This document shows positions 9,641 through 19,804 of a stretch of 64,000 nt of DNA, piece by piece. This DNA is from an uncultured Bartonella sp. (GTDB lineage Bacteria > Pseudomonadota > Alphaproteobacteria > Rhizobiales > Rhizobiaceae). The DNA is taken from assembly GCA_946478235.1 (NCBI GenBank), contig CAMLBF010000001.1, positions 124,001 to 188,000 on the forward strand, given 5' to 3'. The notes beneath the pieces are model-generated. The model ran no database searches and had not been told where the DNA came from. It saw only the letters and a list, made by a program, of their open reading frames with translations. The translations under genes were made by a program, and so were the position numbers. The first letter of the stretch is position 1. Each line of letters starts with the position of its first letter.

Positions 9641-10442
9641 TGCACTACCCTTTTAAAGGCACTTGTTCACTGGATAGATTGAGGAAACAAGTGCCATTGG
9701 TGCAATGTATTACCAATGATGTAGCGATGAACTTTGCCGCTAATGTATTGACCGCATTAGGGGCATCTCCAGTGATGGCATTTGCACCAGAAGAGGCAGC
9801 AACATTTACTAAAAATGCCGACTGTCTGACCGTTAATCTTGGAATTTTAACCAGTGAAAAACTGAACGGTATTTTATCGTCCACCCAAATTGCAAAAGAT
9901 TTGAATAAGCCGATTGTGCTTGATCCAGTTGCACATTTTGTTTCCTCTTTTCGTCAACAAGCCGTTGATAAAATTTTAGCTCTTAATCCGACAGTCATAC
10001 GTGGAAATGGTTCCGAGATTTTAACTTTTTCTGAAGAATGTTCGGCTAGAGGTGTTGATAGTGGTAACGCCACAGAGGACAGTATTTTTACAGCTATTGA
10101 ATTAGCCAAAAAATACAAAACTATTGTAGCTGTTTCTGGTGAAAATGATTTTATTACGGATGGAGTAAATCATTTCAAAATCAGTGGCGGTCATCCTTTA
10201 ATGGCAAAAGTATCCGCAACAGGGTGCGCACTAACGCTGTAGGCGCATTTGTAGCCTTAGCACCAGATGCCCCTTTACAAGGTACACTTGCAGCATTCAA
10301 TATATTTGCAATTGCAGGAAAAATAGGCGGTGAAAAGGCACAAGGCCCTGGTAGCTTTGTGCCACAGTTTCTCGATACACTCTATTCTCTCAATGACGAA
10401 ATTATCGATAAATTCGATATGATGGAGAGCTTAACCATCTAA
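9640..10442 (+). pseudogene. thiM: Hydroxyethylthiazole kinase, single-base frameshift
   Basis: ThiM phosphorylates hydroxyethylthiazole for thiamine salvage. The first frame covers about 200 residues with LVQCITNDVAMNFAANVLTA, LDPVAHFVSS, NPTVIRGNGSEIL and ends at SATGCALTL-stop at 10240-10242. The rest (AVGAFVALAPDAPLQGTLAA to EKAQGPGSF) continues in the next frame from about 10236. One missing G after 10236 restores a 267-residue protein of normal ThiM length. The break falls right after the catalytic ATGCAL loop. It is either a recent pseudogene or a sequencing error. Confidence 0.9.
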
Positions 10443-10505
10443 CAGCTAACTGCCTCAATGGCTCCTCAAATGCACTCATACCCCTTGAGTGTCATATCGG
10501 AAGCG

Positions 10506-11513
10506 TTATACACTTATTCCAGCTTGCGCAAAGGTCGCCATTTGAGAGTGCGTTAAGAGTGCAGCTTTAACAATTCCTGCCGCCATCGCTGCTCCTGTCC
10601 CCTCACCTAGTCGCATACCGAGATCTAAAATTGGCTTTTTACCCAATTTGTCAAGGAGCTTATGGTGTGCAGGCTCTGCAGAAACGTGCCCGACAATACA
10701 ATGATCCAATGCATGAGGGTTAGCTTTATACAAAATTGCTGCTGCTGCGGTAACCACATACCCATCCAGAATGACCGGAATTTTTTCCATACGAGCGGCA
10801 AGTATAGCACCAATCATTGCCGCAATTTCGCGTCCACCTAGCCGGCGCATAACCTCAAAAGGATCATTTAGATGATCTTTATGTAAATTAACCGCGGCTT
10901 TTACAGCCGCTACCTTTCTTTGAAAGTATTCGCCAGTAGAGCCTGTGCCTGGTCCCGTCCATTCTTCCGCTTCACCGCCAAATAGCGCCATACAAATTGC
11001 AGCTGCAATCGTTGTATTGCCAATTCCCATTTCACCAAGGCACAATAGATCTGTTCCGCCCGCTATCGATTCCATTCCAAAAGCCATAGTAGCGGCTGCA
11101 CCGCGCTCATCCATAGCCGCATCTTTGGTGATATCCATTGTTGGATAATCAAGCGCCAGATCAAATATTTTAAGCCCCAGATCATATGCAACGCAAATCT
11201 GATTTATTGCGGCTCCGCCTGCAGCAAAATTTTCGACCATTTTTTGTGTAACCGAACGTGGAAACGGTGTCACATTTTCGTCTGTAACTCCATGGTTGCC
11301 CGCAAAAACAGCAACAAGTGGCCGTGTAACGATCGGCTTCTCATTCCCCCGCCACCCTGCATACCACACCGCAATTTCTTCAAGTCTGCCCAAAGAACCG
11401 ATCGGCTTTGTCAACTCCGTTTGGCGCTTCTTTGCCAAAGTAATTGCCGTTTCATCGGGATCAGGTAAATTGGTTAGCAATGCACGAAAATCATCAAATG
11501 GGCTAACAGTCAC
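10506..11513 (-). CDS. cobT: Nicotinate-nucleotide-dimethylbenzimidazole phosphoribosyltransferase
   Basis: CobT makes alpha-ribazole phosphate, the lower-ligand building block of cobalamin. Family hallmarks are LTKPIGSLGRLEE near the start, FAGNHGVTDENVTPFP, GEMGIGNTTIAAA (the conserved base-binding segment), GTGSTGE and the C-terminal LGMRLGEGTGAAMA. The frame is open back to 11582, but relatives begin close to PFDDFRALL, so the GTG at 11513 (with an AGACAGGG tract upstream) is preferred. It diverges from cobS with under 100 bases between them, so both could share a control region. Confidence 0.9.
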   Translation of the reverse strand: MTVSPFDDFRALLTNLPDPDETAITLAKKRQTELTKPIGSLGRLEEIAVWYAGWRGNEKPIVTRPLVAVFAGNHGVTDENVTPFPRSVTQKMVENFAAGGAAINQICVAYDLGLKIFDLALDYPTMDITKDAAMDERGAAATMAFGMESIAGGTDLLCLGEMGIGNTTIAAAICMALFGGEAEEWTGPGTGSTGEYFQRKVAAVKAAVNLHKDHLNDPFEVMRRLGGREIAAMIGAILAARMEKIPVILDGYVVTAAAAILYKANPHALDHCIVGHVSAEPAHHKLLDKLGKKPILDLGMRLGEGTGAAMAAGIVKAALLTHSQMATFAQAGISV

Positions 11514-11609
11514 GGATACACCCTGTCTAATTGAAATGAACGAATAGAATCTTCTTGAAGATTGTTCTATAAGCATTTTCACAACATTTAAACAGGAGCA
11601 TGACCAACC

Positions 11610-12383
11610 TTGGTAAATTTTCTTGCGGCTTTATTGCGTGCAATGGGGTTTTTGACACGGCTGCCCATTGCAAACCATTGGTTTCCTGCAAATCATCATA
11701 TTTCTCAAGATGTACTTTTTTTTCCGATAGCTGGTGCAATTATCGGTTTGATTGGTGGGTTTAGCACTATCATTATGTCGTGGTTTGGCTTCGACAATTG
11801 GTTCTCGGCAATATTTGGTGTATTTTTTGTTATCGTTATAACAGGCGCACTTCATGAAGATGGGTTGGCTGATGTTACCGACGCGTTTTTTGTATCAAAA
11901 AGCAAGTCGGATAGGCTTGCAATTATGAAGGATTCACGAATTGGTACATATGGCACTTTAAGCATTGTGTTTAATGTTCTTTTCCGTATCATATTGCTGC
12001 ACAGTATTTTATCCAAATCTGGCTTGATGATAATGCTATTGGCATCCATTGTATCAGAAGCCTGTAGCCGAGGCGGAATGGTGTGGTTTTGGACAAAACT
12101 GCCATTGGCGCGTGAAAATGGTACTGCTGCTTTTGCTGGTCACCCCGATACAAAAAATACACAACAAACGCTCATTCTGACCATTTGCATAATAATCATT
12201 GCGGCATTCCTACATTTCGGACTGTTTTGGATGATAACAACACTGTTATTAACTTGGCTGTTGATTTCTGCTTTTGTTTTGCTGTGCAACAATCGTATTG
12301 GTGGTTATACGGGTGATACGTTAGGAGCAGTACAACAATTTCTTGCTATTTTGTTAAGCGCGACTATGTGTCTTTCTTCTTAA
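11610..12383 (+). CDS. cobS: Adenosylcobinamide-GDP ribazoletransferase
   Basis: CobS is the inner-membrane enzyme that joins adenosylcobinamide-GDP to alpha-ribazole in the last steps of cobalamin synthesis. The sequence is strongly hydrophobic with LLRAMGFLTRLP at the N-terminus, GALHEDGLADVTDAFF and DSRIGTYGT, the conserved acidic-motif and glycine-motif regions. The frame can only start at TTG 11610. An ATG at 11600 with a good CAGGAG site sits in the frame one base off; removing one C of the CC at 11608-11609 would fuse it to the CobS frame as MTNLVNFLAALL. The 5' end may therefore be affected by an indel. Confidence 0.85.
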   Translation: MVNFLAALLRAMGFLTRLPIANHWFPANHHISQDVLFFPIAGAIIGLIGGFSTIIMSWFGFDNWFSAIFGVFFVIVITGALHEDGLADVTDAFFVSKSKSDRLAIMKDSRIGTYGTLSIVFNVLFRIILLHSILSKSGLMIMLLASIVSEACSRGGMVWFWTKLPLARENGTAAFAGHPDTKNTQQTLILTICIIIIAAFLHFGLFWMITTLLLTWLLISAFVLLCNNRIGGYTGDTLGAVQQFLAILLSATMCLSS

Positions 12384-12410
12384 AATATTAAAACATTTCG
12401 GACAATCCGC

Positions 12411-13106
12411 ATGAAATATTTCTGGCTCATTGTAACCATCGTTGCACTTATAATACTTCTTGTGACAGGATATAATAAAACTACCACGTTCAATGTTGAT
12501 AGCGATAAACTTGCCCGTGTTAGCTATTATGGCATCTTTGGGCTTGTAGCAGCGTCAGCACTTTTGAGTTCAGGGATCAAACTATCTCAAGTCATGCGCA
12601 ACACAGCTATTTGGCTGGCCATTATTTTCGCTCTCATGTGTGGCTATAGTATACGCTACGATATTCAGGATTTTGCAAGCCGTGTCACTGCAGGCATCAT
12701 TCCAGGTAGCCCAGTGACTCGCTATAGTGAAAACGGACGAACTGTAAATCTTGAGCGTTCAAACAATGGGCATTTTCAGACACGCGCCATTGTAAATGGT
12801 CAATCCCTATTATTAACAGTGGATACTGGTGCCTCAAGTGTAGTCCTGAGTTATGAAGACGCTAAATCTGCCAATGTTGACGTTGATAAGCTTAGTTTTA
12901 CATTGCCCGTCGATACCGCTAACGGCAGCACGCAAGCTGCTTTTATAATGATCAATTCTATAAAAATAGGTGATATTGAGCGTCAAAATGTAAGAGCTAT
13001 GGTGAGCAAACCCGGAGATCTCGCGGGTAGCTTATTGGGTATGACCTTTTTAGACAGATTATCTGGATATTCTGTAAGAGGTGATCGGTTGATATTAGTC
13101 GATTAG
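12411..13106 (+). CDS. Retropepsin-like clan AA aspartic protease (TIGR02281 type)
   Basis: A 231-residue protein with two or three N-terminal membrane segments (residues about 1-95) and a C-terminal retropepsin-like domain facing the periplasm. The catalytic motif is LTVDTGASSVVLS at about residue 139, and the second hydrophobic-glycine element is SLLGMTFLDRL near the end. This architecture is common in Rhizobiales. Substrate is unknown. It lies 28 bases after cobS in the same direction and is convergent with dusA. Confidence 0.8.
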   Translation: MKYFWLIVTIVALIILLVTGYNKTTTFNVDSDKLARVSYYGIFGLVAASALLSSGIKLSQVMRNTAIWLAIIFALMCGYSIRYDIQDFASRVTAGIIPGSPVTRYSENGRTVNLERSNNGHFQTRAIVNGQSLLLTVDTGASSVVLSYEDAKSANVDVDKLSFTLPVDTANGSTQAAFIMINSIKIGDIERQNVRAMVSKPGDLAGSLLGMTFLDRLSGYSVRGDRLILVD

Positions 13107-13116
13107 CAACACGAAG

Positions 13117-14097
13117 CTAATCAATAAAAGAAAATGCTTCCTTAATTAGGCTTGCACCGGCGTCAGGTTTGTTTGCATCGCATGAAAGCATCTGGCGCCA
13201 TTTTCGTGCCCCATTTCTTCCGTGAAACAACCCAACCATATGACGTGTAATATGTGACAGCCGCCCACCATGCGCGATATATCTTTCTGCATATTCACAC
13301 ATAGCATCGATAATTTCTGAATCGGTTGCGGGCTTATCAGTCTTACCAAAAACAATGTTATCAACTGTCAATAGACTTGCAGGATTTTGATAGGCATACC
13401 GGCCAACCATAACGCCATCAACATAATCCAATTGTTTAACAACTTCTTCTATTGAATGAATTCCTCCGTTTATCCCAATGAATTTATTCACATTTTCTTT
13501 TTTTAGTCGATAAACACGTTCATATTCAAGAGGCGGCACATCTCTATTCTCTTTCGGACTTAATCCTTGCAACCATGCTTTACGTGCGTGAACCCATAAT
13601 GCGTCACACCCTGCATTCCAAACACTAGTACTTAGAGCATCTAACGCAACATTCACATCTTGGTCATCAACGCCAATGCGACATTTTACAGTCACAGGAA
13701 CCGCTACAGCATTTTTCATTGCGTTAACAGCACGAGAAACCAGATCAGGCTCTAGCATTAGACAGGCACCAAAAGCACCAGATTGCACACGATCCGATGG
13801 ACAACCAACATTCAAATTGATTTCATCATAACCAAAATCTTCCGCAATACGTGCGGCCTCTGCCAATTTGGTTGGATCTGATCCACCTAGCTGCACTGCA
13901 ATTGGATGCTCTTCATCACTAAACCCTAATAGTCGCTCTCTATTACCATGAATTGCGGCATCGGCCACAACCATTTCGGTATATAGCAGTGCGCATTTAG
14001 TTAGCTGGCGATGGAAATACCGACAGTGTTTGTCTGTCCAATCCAACATGGGGGCGACAGCAAATCTTGGCTTAACTGAATTCGTGTAGATCGACAT
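13117..14097 (-). CDS. dusA: tRNA-dihydrouridine(20/20a) synthase
   Basis: Flavoenzyme that reduces U20/U20a in the tRNA D-loop. A TIM-barrel start (RFAVAPMLDWTDKHCRYF) carries the FMN-binding PMLDWT motif. The catalytic cysteine is in NLNVGCPSDRVQSGAFGACL, followed by VTVKCRIGVDD and HARKAWLQGLSPKENR. The DusA-specific loop and GINGGI FMN phosphate site are present. At 326 residues the length is normal. Start ATG 14097 gives MSIYTNSVKPRFAV. Confidence 0.93.
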   Translation of the reverse strand: MSIYTNSVKPRFAVAPMLDWTDKHCRYFHRQLTKCALLYTEMVVADAAIHGNRERLLGFSDEEHPIAVQLGGSDPTKLAEAARIAEDFGYDEINLNVGCPSDRVQSGAFGACLMLEPDLVSRAVNAMKNAVAVPVTVKCRIGVDDQDVNVALDALSTSVWNAGCDALWVHARKAWLQGLSPKENRDVPPLEYERVYRLKKENVNKFIGINGGIHSIEEVVKQLDYVDGVMVGRYAYQNPASLLTVDNIVFGKTDKPATDSEIIDAMCEYAERYIAHGGRLSHITRHMVGLFHGRNGARKWRQMLSCDANKPDAGASLIKEAFSFID

Positions 14098-14119
14098 ATC
14101 TTAAATTATTGCCAAAAGC

Positions 14120-15265
14120 TCATTTTAACCAATGCTCAAGCCTATCAACAGCTTCCTCAATTTCATCGGGTGAACACGCGTAGGAAAAACGCATCGTACG
14201 ATTCCCCTCAATAGGATCAAAATCGATACCTGGTGTTGCCGCAACATTCGTTTCCCGTAGCATGGTTTTTGCAAATTCCATACTATCATTATTAAATCTT
14301 TCGATGCCACAATAAGCATAAAACGCACCATCCATCGGTGCTAAAAGCTTGAGCCCTATTGCCGGCAACTTCTTTTTCAGCAATTCACGATTTATACGAT
14401 AGGTTTGTTTAACTTTTTCCAGTTCTTCCGTCGCGTCAAAAGCGGCAATTGCTGCAACTTGTGATAGTTCGGGGGCGCAAATGTATAGGTTCTGCGTAAT
14501 GCATTCAACAGAACGAATAGCGTTTTCTGGCAAAACCATCCAACCGATACGCCAACCTGTCATACAATAATATTTGGAGAATGAATTAATGACGACGACA
14601 TTTTTGCTGAATGAAAGTGCAGAGGTATCAGGTGCGGTAAAGTTTAACCGGTGATAGATCTCGTCCGATATAGCGGTGATTTGATTATCATCACAAAACG
14701 CCAATATTTTTTGTAATTCTTCTGACTGAATAGATGCACCTGTCGGATTTCCCGGAGAAGCAAACAGAACACCTTTCAATGGGTGCTTTTCATGGGCATT
14801 CTTTAACAATTCAGATGTAAGTATACCGTTATCGTCTGTGTCGATTTCAACAACTTCAAGTCCCAGCACGCGCATAATACTACGATATGCAGGATAACCG
14901 GGTCGTGTTATTGCAACCCTATCTCCCCGATCAAACAGTGTTAAAAAAGCAACATTAAAGCCGGCGGTAGAACCCGTGGTTACAACAATACGCTGAGGTG
15001 AAACGGCAACATTATGGTATTCGTCGTAATATTGGGCAATGCGCTCACGTAATGGCATTATCCCTAATGAATCCGTATAGCCGATATGCCCATCTTTCAC
15101 AGTTTTTTCAGCTGCCTCTATAACCATTTTTGGGCACGGTGCCGAAGGTTGCCCCACCGCCATAGAGATAACACTTTCACCAGCAGACTTACGTTTTATA
15201 GCCGCCGCTAATACATCCATTGCAAAAAATGGATCTATTTCGCTTCTTTTTGATAAACGAACCAT
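14120..15265 (-). CDS. Pyridoxal-phosphate-dependent aminotransferase (class I/II)
   Basis: A 381-residue fold-type I aminotransferase. The PLP lysine sits in INSFSKYYCMTGWRIGW; the Asn/Asp/Tyr cofactor contacts are in SPGNPTGA and ISDEIYHRL; the C-terminal substrate Arg is in TMRFSYACS. The substrate is not clear from sequence, though it belongs to the aspartate or aromatic aminotransferase-like group. ATG 15265 is chosen over 15295 because a GAGAGG site lies just upstream of it. It is transcribed in the same direction as dusA, with 22 bases between them. Confidence 0.88.
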   Translation of the reverse strand: MVRLSKRSEIDPFFAMDVLAAAIKRKSAGESVISMAVGQPSAPCPKMVIEAAEKTVKDGHIGYTDSLGIMPLRERIAQYYDEYHNVAVSPQRIVVTTGSTAGFNVAFLTLFDRGDRVAITRPGYPAYRSIMRVLGLEVVEIDTDDNGILTSELLKNAHEKHPLKGVLFASPGNPTGASIQSEELQKILAFCDDNQITAISDEIYHRLNFTAPDTSALSFSKNVVVINSFSKYYCMTGWRIGWMVLPENAIRSVECITQNLYICAPELSQVAAIAAFDATEELEKVKQTYRINRELLKKKLPAIGLKLLAPMDGAFYAYCGIERFNNDSMEFAKTMLRETNVAATPGIDFDPIEGNRTMRFSYACSPDEIEEAVDRLEHWLK

Positions 15266-15387
15266 ACTGGCCTCTCGAATAAAAAACATATACAATCAAA
15301 GAGTATGCCGCACAAATGCCTGAAAGCCATGACTAAAACAATCAAAAACTTCCATCTTCGTGATGTCGGAGATACAAAGGGGTGCTC

Positions 15388-16815
15388 ATGACAATATTAT
15401 TGCTCAAGCTAACGCATAAATATTTGTTATTCCTTAAAAAGCAGGTGATCATATTTTTTCACCTGCTATTGGCTATTGTTCTCATAATTCCGCAAACCAC
15501 CACTTTTGCGCAAGCACAATCGCGTTCTGTTCCTATTGTACGTGATGCTGAAATTGAACAATTATTAGCCGACTATACCGCTCCAATTTTCAAGGCAGCC
15601 GGCCTGCGAAACCATATCCAGATCATTATTGTTAATGATCAAAGCTTCAACGCATTTGTCGATGGGCAACGTTTATTCGTTAATGTTGGCGCCATTATGC
15701 AAGCAGAAACCCCTAATGAAATCATTGGGGTTATTGCACACGAAACTGGTCACTTAGCAAATGGTCACCAGCAGCGCTTACGCGAACAATTAAAACGCGC
15801 GCAAACTATGGCTGTTATCGGTATGTTGTTGGGTATTGGTGCTGGCGTTGCTGGTGCTTCTGCTGGCAATCCATCTGCGGCCGGTGCAGGTGGTGGTATT
15901 GCTGCCGGTAGCAGCGAAATTGCCATGCGCACGCTTTTGAACTACCAAAGAAGCGAAGAAGCTGCAGCTGATAGGGCTGCGGTTAATTATCTTAATAAAA
16001 CCGGTCAATCCACCAAGGGCATGTTAATCACATTTCAAAGATTTTCAAGCGCGTTAGCTCTTTCCGGTGCCCATGTAGACCCTTACCGAATCAGCCATCC
16101 TTTACCGCGCGAACGTATTGCTGCATTGGAAACATTGGCAAAACAAAGTCCCTATTATGATAAAAAAGATCCTCCAGAGCTTCAACTAAGACATGATATG
16201 GCCCGTGCAAAAATTGCAGCCAATACCGGACATTTCAATGAACTACGCCGCATGTTCAAAGATAATCCAAGAGGATTACCCGCTCGGTATGGTGAAGCTA
16301 TACTTGCCGAACAAAGCGGTTCACCAAAAAATGCAATTTCGAAAATAAATGCTTTGGTAAAAGAGCAACCCAAAAATCCATTTTTTACCGAATTGTTAGG
16401 CGACGCATTGATTAAAGCCAATGATCCTGCTGGGGCAGCGGCAGCCTATAAACGCGCCGCCGATCTTGATCCAAGAGGCTCAAGTCTACTTCGTATCAAT
16501 TATGGACATGCATTACTTTTGACCAATAATGCAAAAGATGTGCCTCTTGCCATTAAAGAAATTCGTGATGGAATAACAAAAGAACCAGAGTTTTCCGCTG
16601 GTTATGGCTATCTTGCTATGGCATATGGCAGAAGTGGACAAATTGCCTTTGCCGACCTAGCCACAGCAGATATGCACTATTATAATGGTAACCGCATGCA
16701 AGCCCGCATATTCGCAACACGTGCGCAACAAAAATTAAAACCGGGAAGCGCTGAATGGATAAGAGCACAAGATATATTGAATTCAACCCAATCAGCTAAA
16801 AAAACAAATGAATAA
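15388..16815 (+). CDS. M48 family metalloprotease with TPR domain (BepA-like)
   Basis: Probably a periplasmic zinc protease of the BepA/YfgC type, which acts in outer-membrane protein quality control. After an N-terminal signal segment (FHLLLAIVLIIPQTTTFAQA) comes the M48 domain with the zinc site GVIAHETGHLANGH, the third ligand in RSEEAAADRAAVNYL, and a glycine-rich linker. The C-terminal third is made of TPR-like repeats (for example NDPAGAAAAYKRAADLDPRG). ATG 15388 follows an AAAGGGG ribosome site; a GTG two codons earlier is also possible. The 3' end overlaps an upstream ATG of the next gene. Confidence 0.88.
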   Translation: MTILLLKLTHKYLLFLKKQVIIFFHLLLAIVLIIPQTTTFAQAQSRSVPIVRDAEIEQLLADYTAPIFKAAGLRNHIQIIIVNDQSFNAFVDGQRLFVNVGAIMQAETPNEIIGVIAHETGHLANGHQQRLREQLKRAQTMAVIGMLLGIGAGVAGASAGNPSAAGAGGGIAAGSSEIAMRTLLNYQRSEEAAADRAAVNYLNKTGQSTKGMLITFQRFSSALALSGAHVDPYRISHPLPRERIAALETLAKQSPYYDKKDPPELQLRHDMARAKIAANTGHFNELRRMFKDNPRGLPARYGEAILAEQSGSPKNAISKINALVKEQPKNPFFTELLGDALIKANDPAGAAAAYKRAADLDPRGSSLLRINYGHALLLTNNAKDVPLAIKEIRDGITKEPEFSAGYGYLAMAYGRSGQIAFADLATADMHYYNGNRMQARIFATRAQQKLKPGSAEWIRAQDILNSTQSAKKTNE

Positions 16816-16825
16816 GGCCAAGTTT

Positions 16826-17686
16826 ATGTACAAAGTAACTTCACGACAAAAACAGAAATTAAAAGTTTTATCAGGCCTCGTAGGCACCATTGCCTTAATG
16901 CTTCCCTCAACTGTTCAATTGGCAGAAGCAGGCAATGCCGACAACACAACGGTTGAAGCTGTAAAAAAAGAATTATTGAATGACTCTGATTTTGTAAAAG
17001 CGGTTGGTCAACACCTCAATAACGAACAGAATGACGACCATATCAGGCAAGTTATCAAAGATTATTTGATAAAAAATCCTGAAGTCATGCTTGAAGTTCA
17101 AGATGCCCTTAATGACAAGCAAGAAAAAAAGATAGCAGAGAGCCAGACTTCAACCCTACAATCAAAAAAAGACGAAATCTTCAATTCTCCAAATGATGCA
17201 GTCCTCGGCAATCCTAAAGGCAGCGTGACTTTGGTGGAATTTTTTGATTACAACTGCGGTTACTGCAAAAAGTCGTATCCTGATCTCGAAAATCTTATAA
17301 AAAGTGATCCAAAGTTACGTATAGTTATTAAAGATTTCCCTATCTTAGGTCCTGATTCGGTAAAAGCACACATTGTTGCACGTGCCGTTATGAAAATTAT
17401 GCCTGAAAAATATGCAGAATTTCATAAGGAACTTTTGACCATTCCAGGACGATCAAATGAAGAAAAAGCAATAAAAATTGCTGTAAAATTAGGAGTGGAT
17501 GAGCAAAAGTTACGTTCAACCATGCAAGATGAATCGCTACAACAAGCTTTTGTTGATAATGGTCAATTGGCTTATGCCCTTGGTATTAATGGCACACCAT
17601 CCTACATTCTAGGAAACAACGTATTGGTTGGCGCTGTCGGAGAAAACATTTTAAAAGCAAAGATTGTTGAATTAGAGAAAAATTAG
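16826..17686 (+). CDS. DsbA-family thiol oxidoreductase
   Basis: A 286-residue exported protein. The N-terminal stretch (LSGLVGTIALMLPST...LAEAGNA) is a signal peptide. A charged coiled region about residues 40-110 with ENPEVMLEVQ-like DsbA N-terminal segments leads to the thioredoxin fold with active site DYNCGYCKKSYPDL and the cis-Pro loop INGTPSYILG. The layout matches ScsC/Com1-like DsbA proteins of alphaproteobacteria, which oligomerise through the N-terminal part. ATG 16826, with AAGG eight bases upstream, fits better than the in-frame ATG 16808. It is probably in an operon with the M48 protease. Confidence 0.88.
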   Translation: MYKVTSRQKQKLKVLSGLVGTIALMLPSTVQLAEAGNADNTTVEAVKKELLNDSDFVKAVGQHLNNEQNDDHIRQVIKDYLIKNPEVMLEVQDALNDKQEKKIAESQTSTLQSKKDEIFNSPNDAVLGNPKGSVTLVEFFDYNCGYCKKSYPDLENLIKSDPKLRIVIKDFPILGPDSVKAHIVARAVMKIMPEKYAEFHKELLTIPGRSNEEKAIKIAVKLGVDEQKLRSTMQDESLQQAFVDNGQLAYALGINGTPSYILGNNVLVGAVGENILKAKIVELEKN

Positions 17687-17697
17687 ATTTTTTCTCT
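17674..17697 (+). terminator. Possible weak terminator overlapping the DsbA stop codon
   Basis: AGAGAAAAA and TTTTTTCTCT form an AT-rich hairpin around the stop codon. The stem is weak, so this is only a candidate. The following 240 bases to accB hold no gene or recognisable riboswitch. Confidence 0.3.
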
Positions 17698-17940
17698 GTA
17701 AAATATTAGGCGTTTGTTGACCCTAAAAGCTTGCGAAGGTTTTTACACTTCCTCTTTTGCGTTAACATGCTTATAAGCAGCATGATAATAATAGGCTGTA
17801 TAGAAAGATGACACCTGCTTTTATCATGATAAAATAAGTCGAGAATGACTTAATCGGTAGACACTAGGCCAGTCATTGTTATACCGGCTTACGGTCTTGA
17901 TAATAAATAGCGGTCGTGACGATCGAGGAGTTGAAAAGAG

Positions 17941-18420
17941 ATGGCTACAAAACCTAATGGTACCGTCAAAAACACAGGCGTTAATAAAGATCTTATCCGT
18001 GATCTAGCCGAAATTCTGAATGATACCAATCTTTCCGATATCGAGGTTGAACAAGGCGACCTGCGTATCCGTGTTTCACGTCAGCTTATTGGTGGCGCAC
18101 CCGTTCAGAATGTTTATTCACCTGCCCCTGTTGCACAAGCTGCCGCACCAGTTGTGATAGAACCTGCAGCAAAAGAGGATGTTTCCAAAAATGCTGTGAC
18201 ATCACCGATGGTAGGAACAGCTTATCTAGCCCCTGCTCCGGGTGCTCGTCCATTTGTTGAGGTCGGTCAGACTGTATCTGAAGGACAAACATTGATCATC
18301 ATCGAAGCAATGAAAACGATGAATCAAATATCTTCGCCGCGTGCTGGAACTGTTAAAGCGATTTTGGTCGAAGATGCACAACCAGTAGAATTTGGTGAGC
18401 CGCTCGTTGTCGTTGAATAA
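17941..18420 (+). CDS. accB: Acetyl-CoA carboxylase biotin carboxyl carrier protein
   Basis: BCCP carries biotin between the carboxylase and transferase halves of acetyl-CoA carboxylase in fatty-acid synthesis. The 159 residues show an N-terminal segment, an Ala/Pro-rich linker (about 57-85) and the biotinyl domain with the biotin lysine in [13 protein letters not shown] strong GAGGAG ribosome site precedes ATG 17941. It is followed 14 bases later by accC, the usual operon. Confidence 0.95.
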   Translation: MATKPNGTVKNTGVNKDLIRDLAEILNDTNLSDIEVEQGDLRIRVSRQLIGGAPVQNVYSPAPVAQAAAPVVIEPAAKEDVSKNAVTSPMVGTAYLAPAPGARPFVEVGQTVSEGQTLIIIEAMKTMNQISSPRAGTVKAILVEDAQPVEFGEPLVVVE

Positions 18421-18434
18421 GACAGGTCATTGAA

Positions 18435-19790
18435 ATGTTTCAAAAAATCTTGATAGCCAACCGAGGTGAAATAGCCCTTCGTGTTTTACGAGCTTGTAAG
18501 GAGCTTGGTATTAAGACTGTCGCTGTACACTCAACTGCTGACGCAGATGCAATGCATGTTCGTCTTGCTGATGAAAGTGTATGCATTGGCCCTGCTCCTT
18601 CGCGGGACTCCTATTTGAATATTCAGCAAATCGTAGCAGCTTGTGAAATTACTGGCGCTGATGCCATACATCCAGGTTACGGCTTCCTTTCAGAAAATGC
18701 CAAATTTGCTGAAATTCTCGAAGCACATTCGATAACCTTTATTGGCCCTACATCCGCACATATTCGTATCATGGGCGATAAAATCGAAGCAAAAAAGACA
18801 GCAAAACGTTTGGGTATTCCTGTTGTACCAGGTTCTGACGGTGCTGTAACAGAAGATAGCGAAGCTGCCCGTATCGCTAGTGAAATTGGCTATCCAGTCA
18901 TCATCAAAGCATCAGCTGGTGGTGGTGGACGTGGTATGAAGGTAGCACGCACACCAGAAGAGCTTTCTGTTGCACTGAATACTGCCCGTTCAGAAGCTGG
19001 CGCTGCCTTTGGTGATGACGCTGTTTACATCGAAAAATATTTGGAAAATCCGCGCCATATCGAAGTGCAAGTTATGGGTGATGGTGCAGGTAACGCAATC
19101 CATCTTGGTGAGCGTGATTGTTCCTTACAGCGCCGTAATCAAAAAGTTTGGGAAGAAGCAAATTCCCCTGTGCTTGATGATAAAGCTCGTCAGAAGATCG
19201 GCATGATCGTTGCAAATGCATGCGCCGAACTTGGGTATCGTGGTGCAGGAACAATCGAATTTCTATATGAAAATGGTGAATTTTATTTCATAGAAATGAA
19301 TACGCGCCTTCAGGTTGAACATCCGGTAACAGAAGCTGTAACAGGTATCGATCTTGTTCATGAGCAAATCCAAGTTGCTGCAGGTGAAGGTTTATCAGCA
19401 AAACAAAGTGATATTCATTTTTCCGGTCACGCAATTGAATGTCGTATCAATGCCGAAGACCCAGTTAACTTTACCCCTTCCCCTGGGTTAATTACACATT
19501 TTCATACACCTGGTGGATTAGGCATTCGAGTAGATTCCGGTGTGTATTCGGGCTATCGTATTCCTCCTTATTACGACAGCCTTATTGGCAAATTGATCGT
19601 GCATGGTCGCACTCGCCTAGAATGTATGATGCGTTTAAGACGTGCACTCGATGAATTTGTCGTTGACGGAATCAAGACTACATTGCCGCTGTTCCGTGAT
19701 CTGATTGGCAATGACGATATTGCCAAAGGAAATTATGATATTCATTGGCTGGAAAAATATCTAGCCAACAAAACATTGACTGATAATTAA
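18435..19790 (+). CDS. accC: Acetyl-CoA carboxylase biotin carboxylase subunit
   Basis: Biotin carboxylase of 451 residues with ATP-grasp fold. Landmarks are the N-terminal [16 protein letters not shown], the glycine-rich ATP lid [14 protein letters not shown] (about 158-171), the metal-binding [16 protein letters not shown] and the C-terminal [18 protein letters not shown]. All core residues look intact. It is co-transcribed with accB and followed 14 bases later by aat. Confidence 0.96.
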   Translation: MFQKILIANRGEIALRVLRACKELGIKTVAVHSTADADAMHVRLADESVCIGPAPSRDSYLNIQQIVAACEITGADAIHPGYGFLSENAKFAEILEAHSITFIGPTSAHIRIMGDKIEAKKTAKRLGIPVVPGSDGAVTEDSEAARIASEIGYPVIIKASAGGGGRGMKVARTPEELSVALNTARSEAGAAFGDDAVYIEKYLENPRHIEVQVMGDGAGNAIHLGERDCSLQRRNQKVWEEANSPVLDDKARQKIGMIVANACAELGYRGAGTIEFLYENGEFYFIEMNTRLQVEHPVTEAVTGIDLVHEQIQVAAGEGLSAKQSDIHFSGHAIECRINAEDPVNFTPSPGLITHFHTPGGLGIRVDSGVYSGYRIPPYYDSLIGKLIVHGRTRLECMMRLRRALDEFVVDGIKTTLPLFRDLIGNDDIAKGNYDIHWLEKYLANKTLTDN

Positions 19791-19804
19791 AAAGTCTAAT
19801 CACG

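Noticed and set aside
9560-9660. TPP riboswitch before thiM
   Set aside because: thiM overlaps the Lrp stop codon; there is no leader that could hold a riboswitch.
11514-11609. Cobalamin riboswitch between cobT and cobS
   Set aside because: The divergent gap is under 100 bases and lacks the B12-box; too short for the aptamer.
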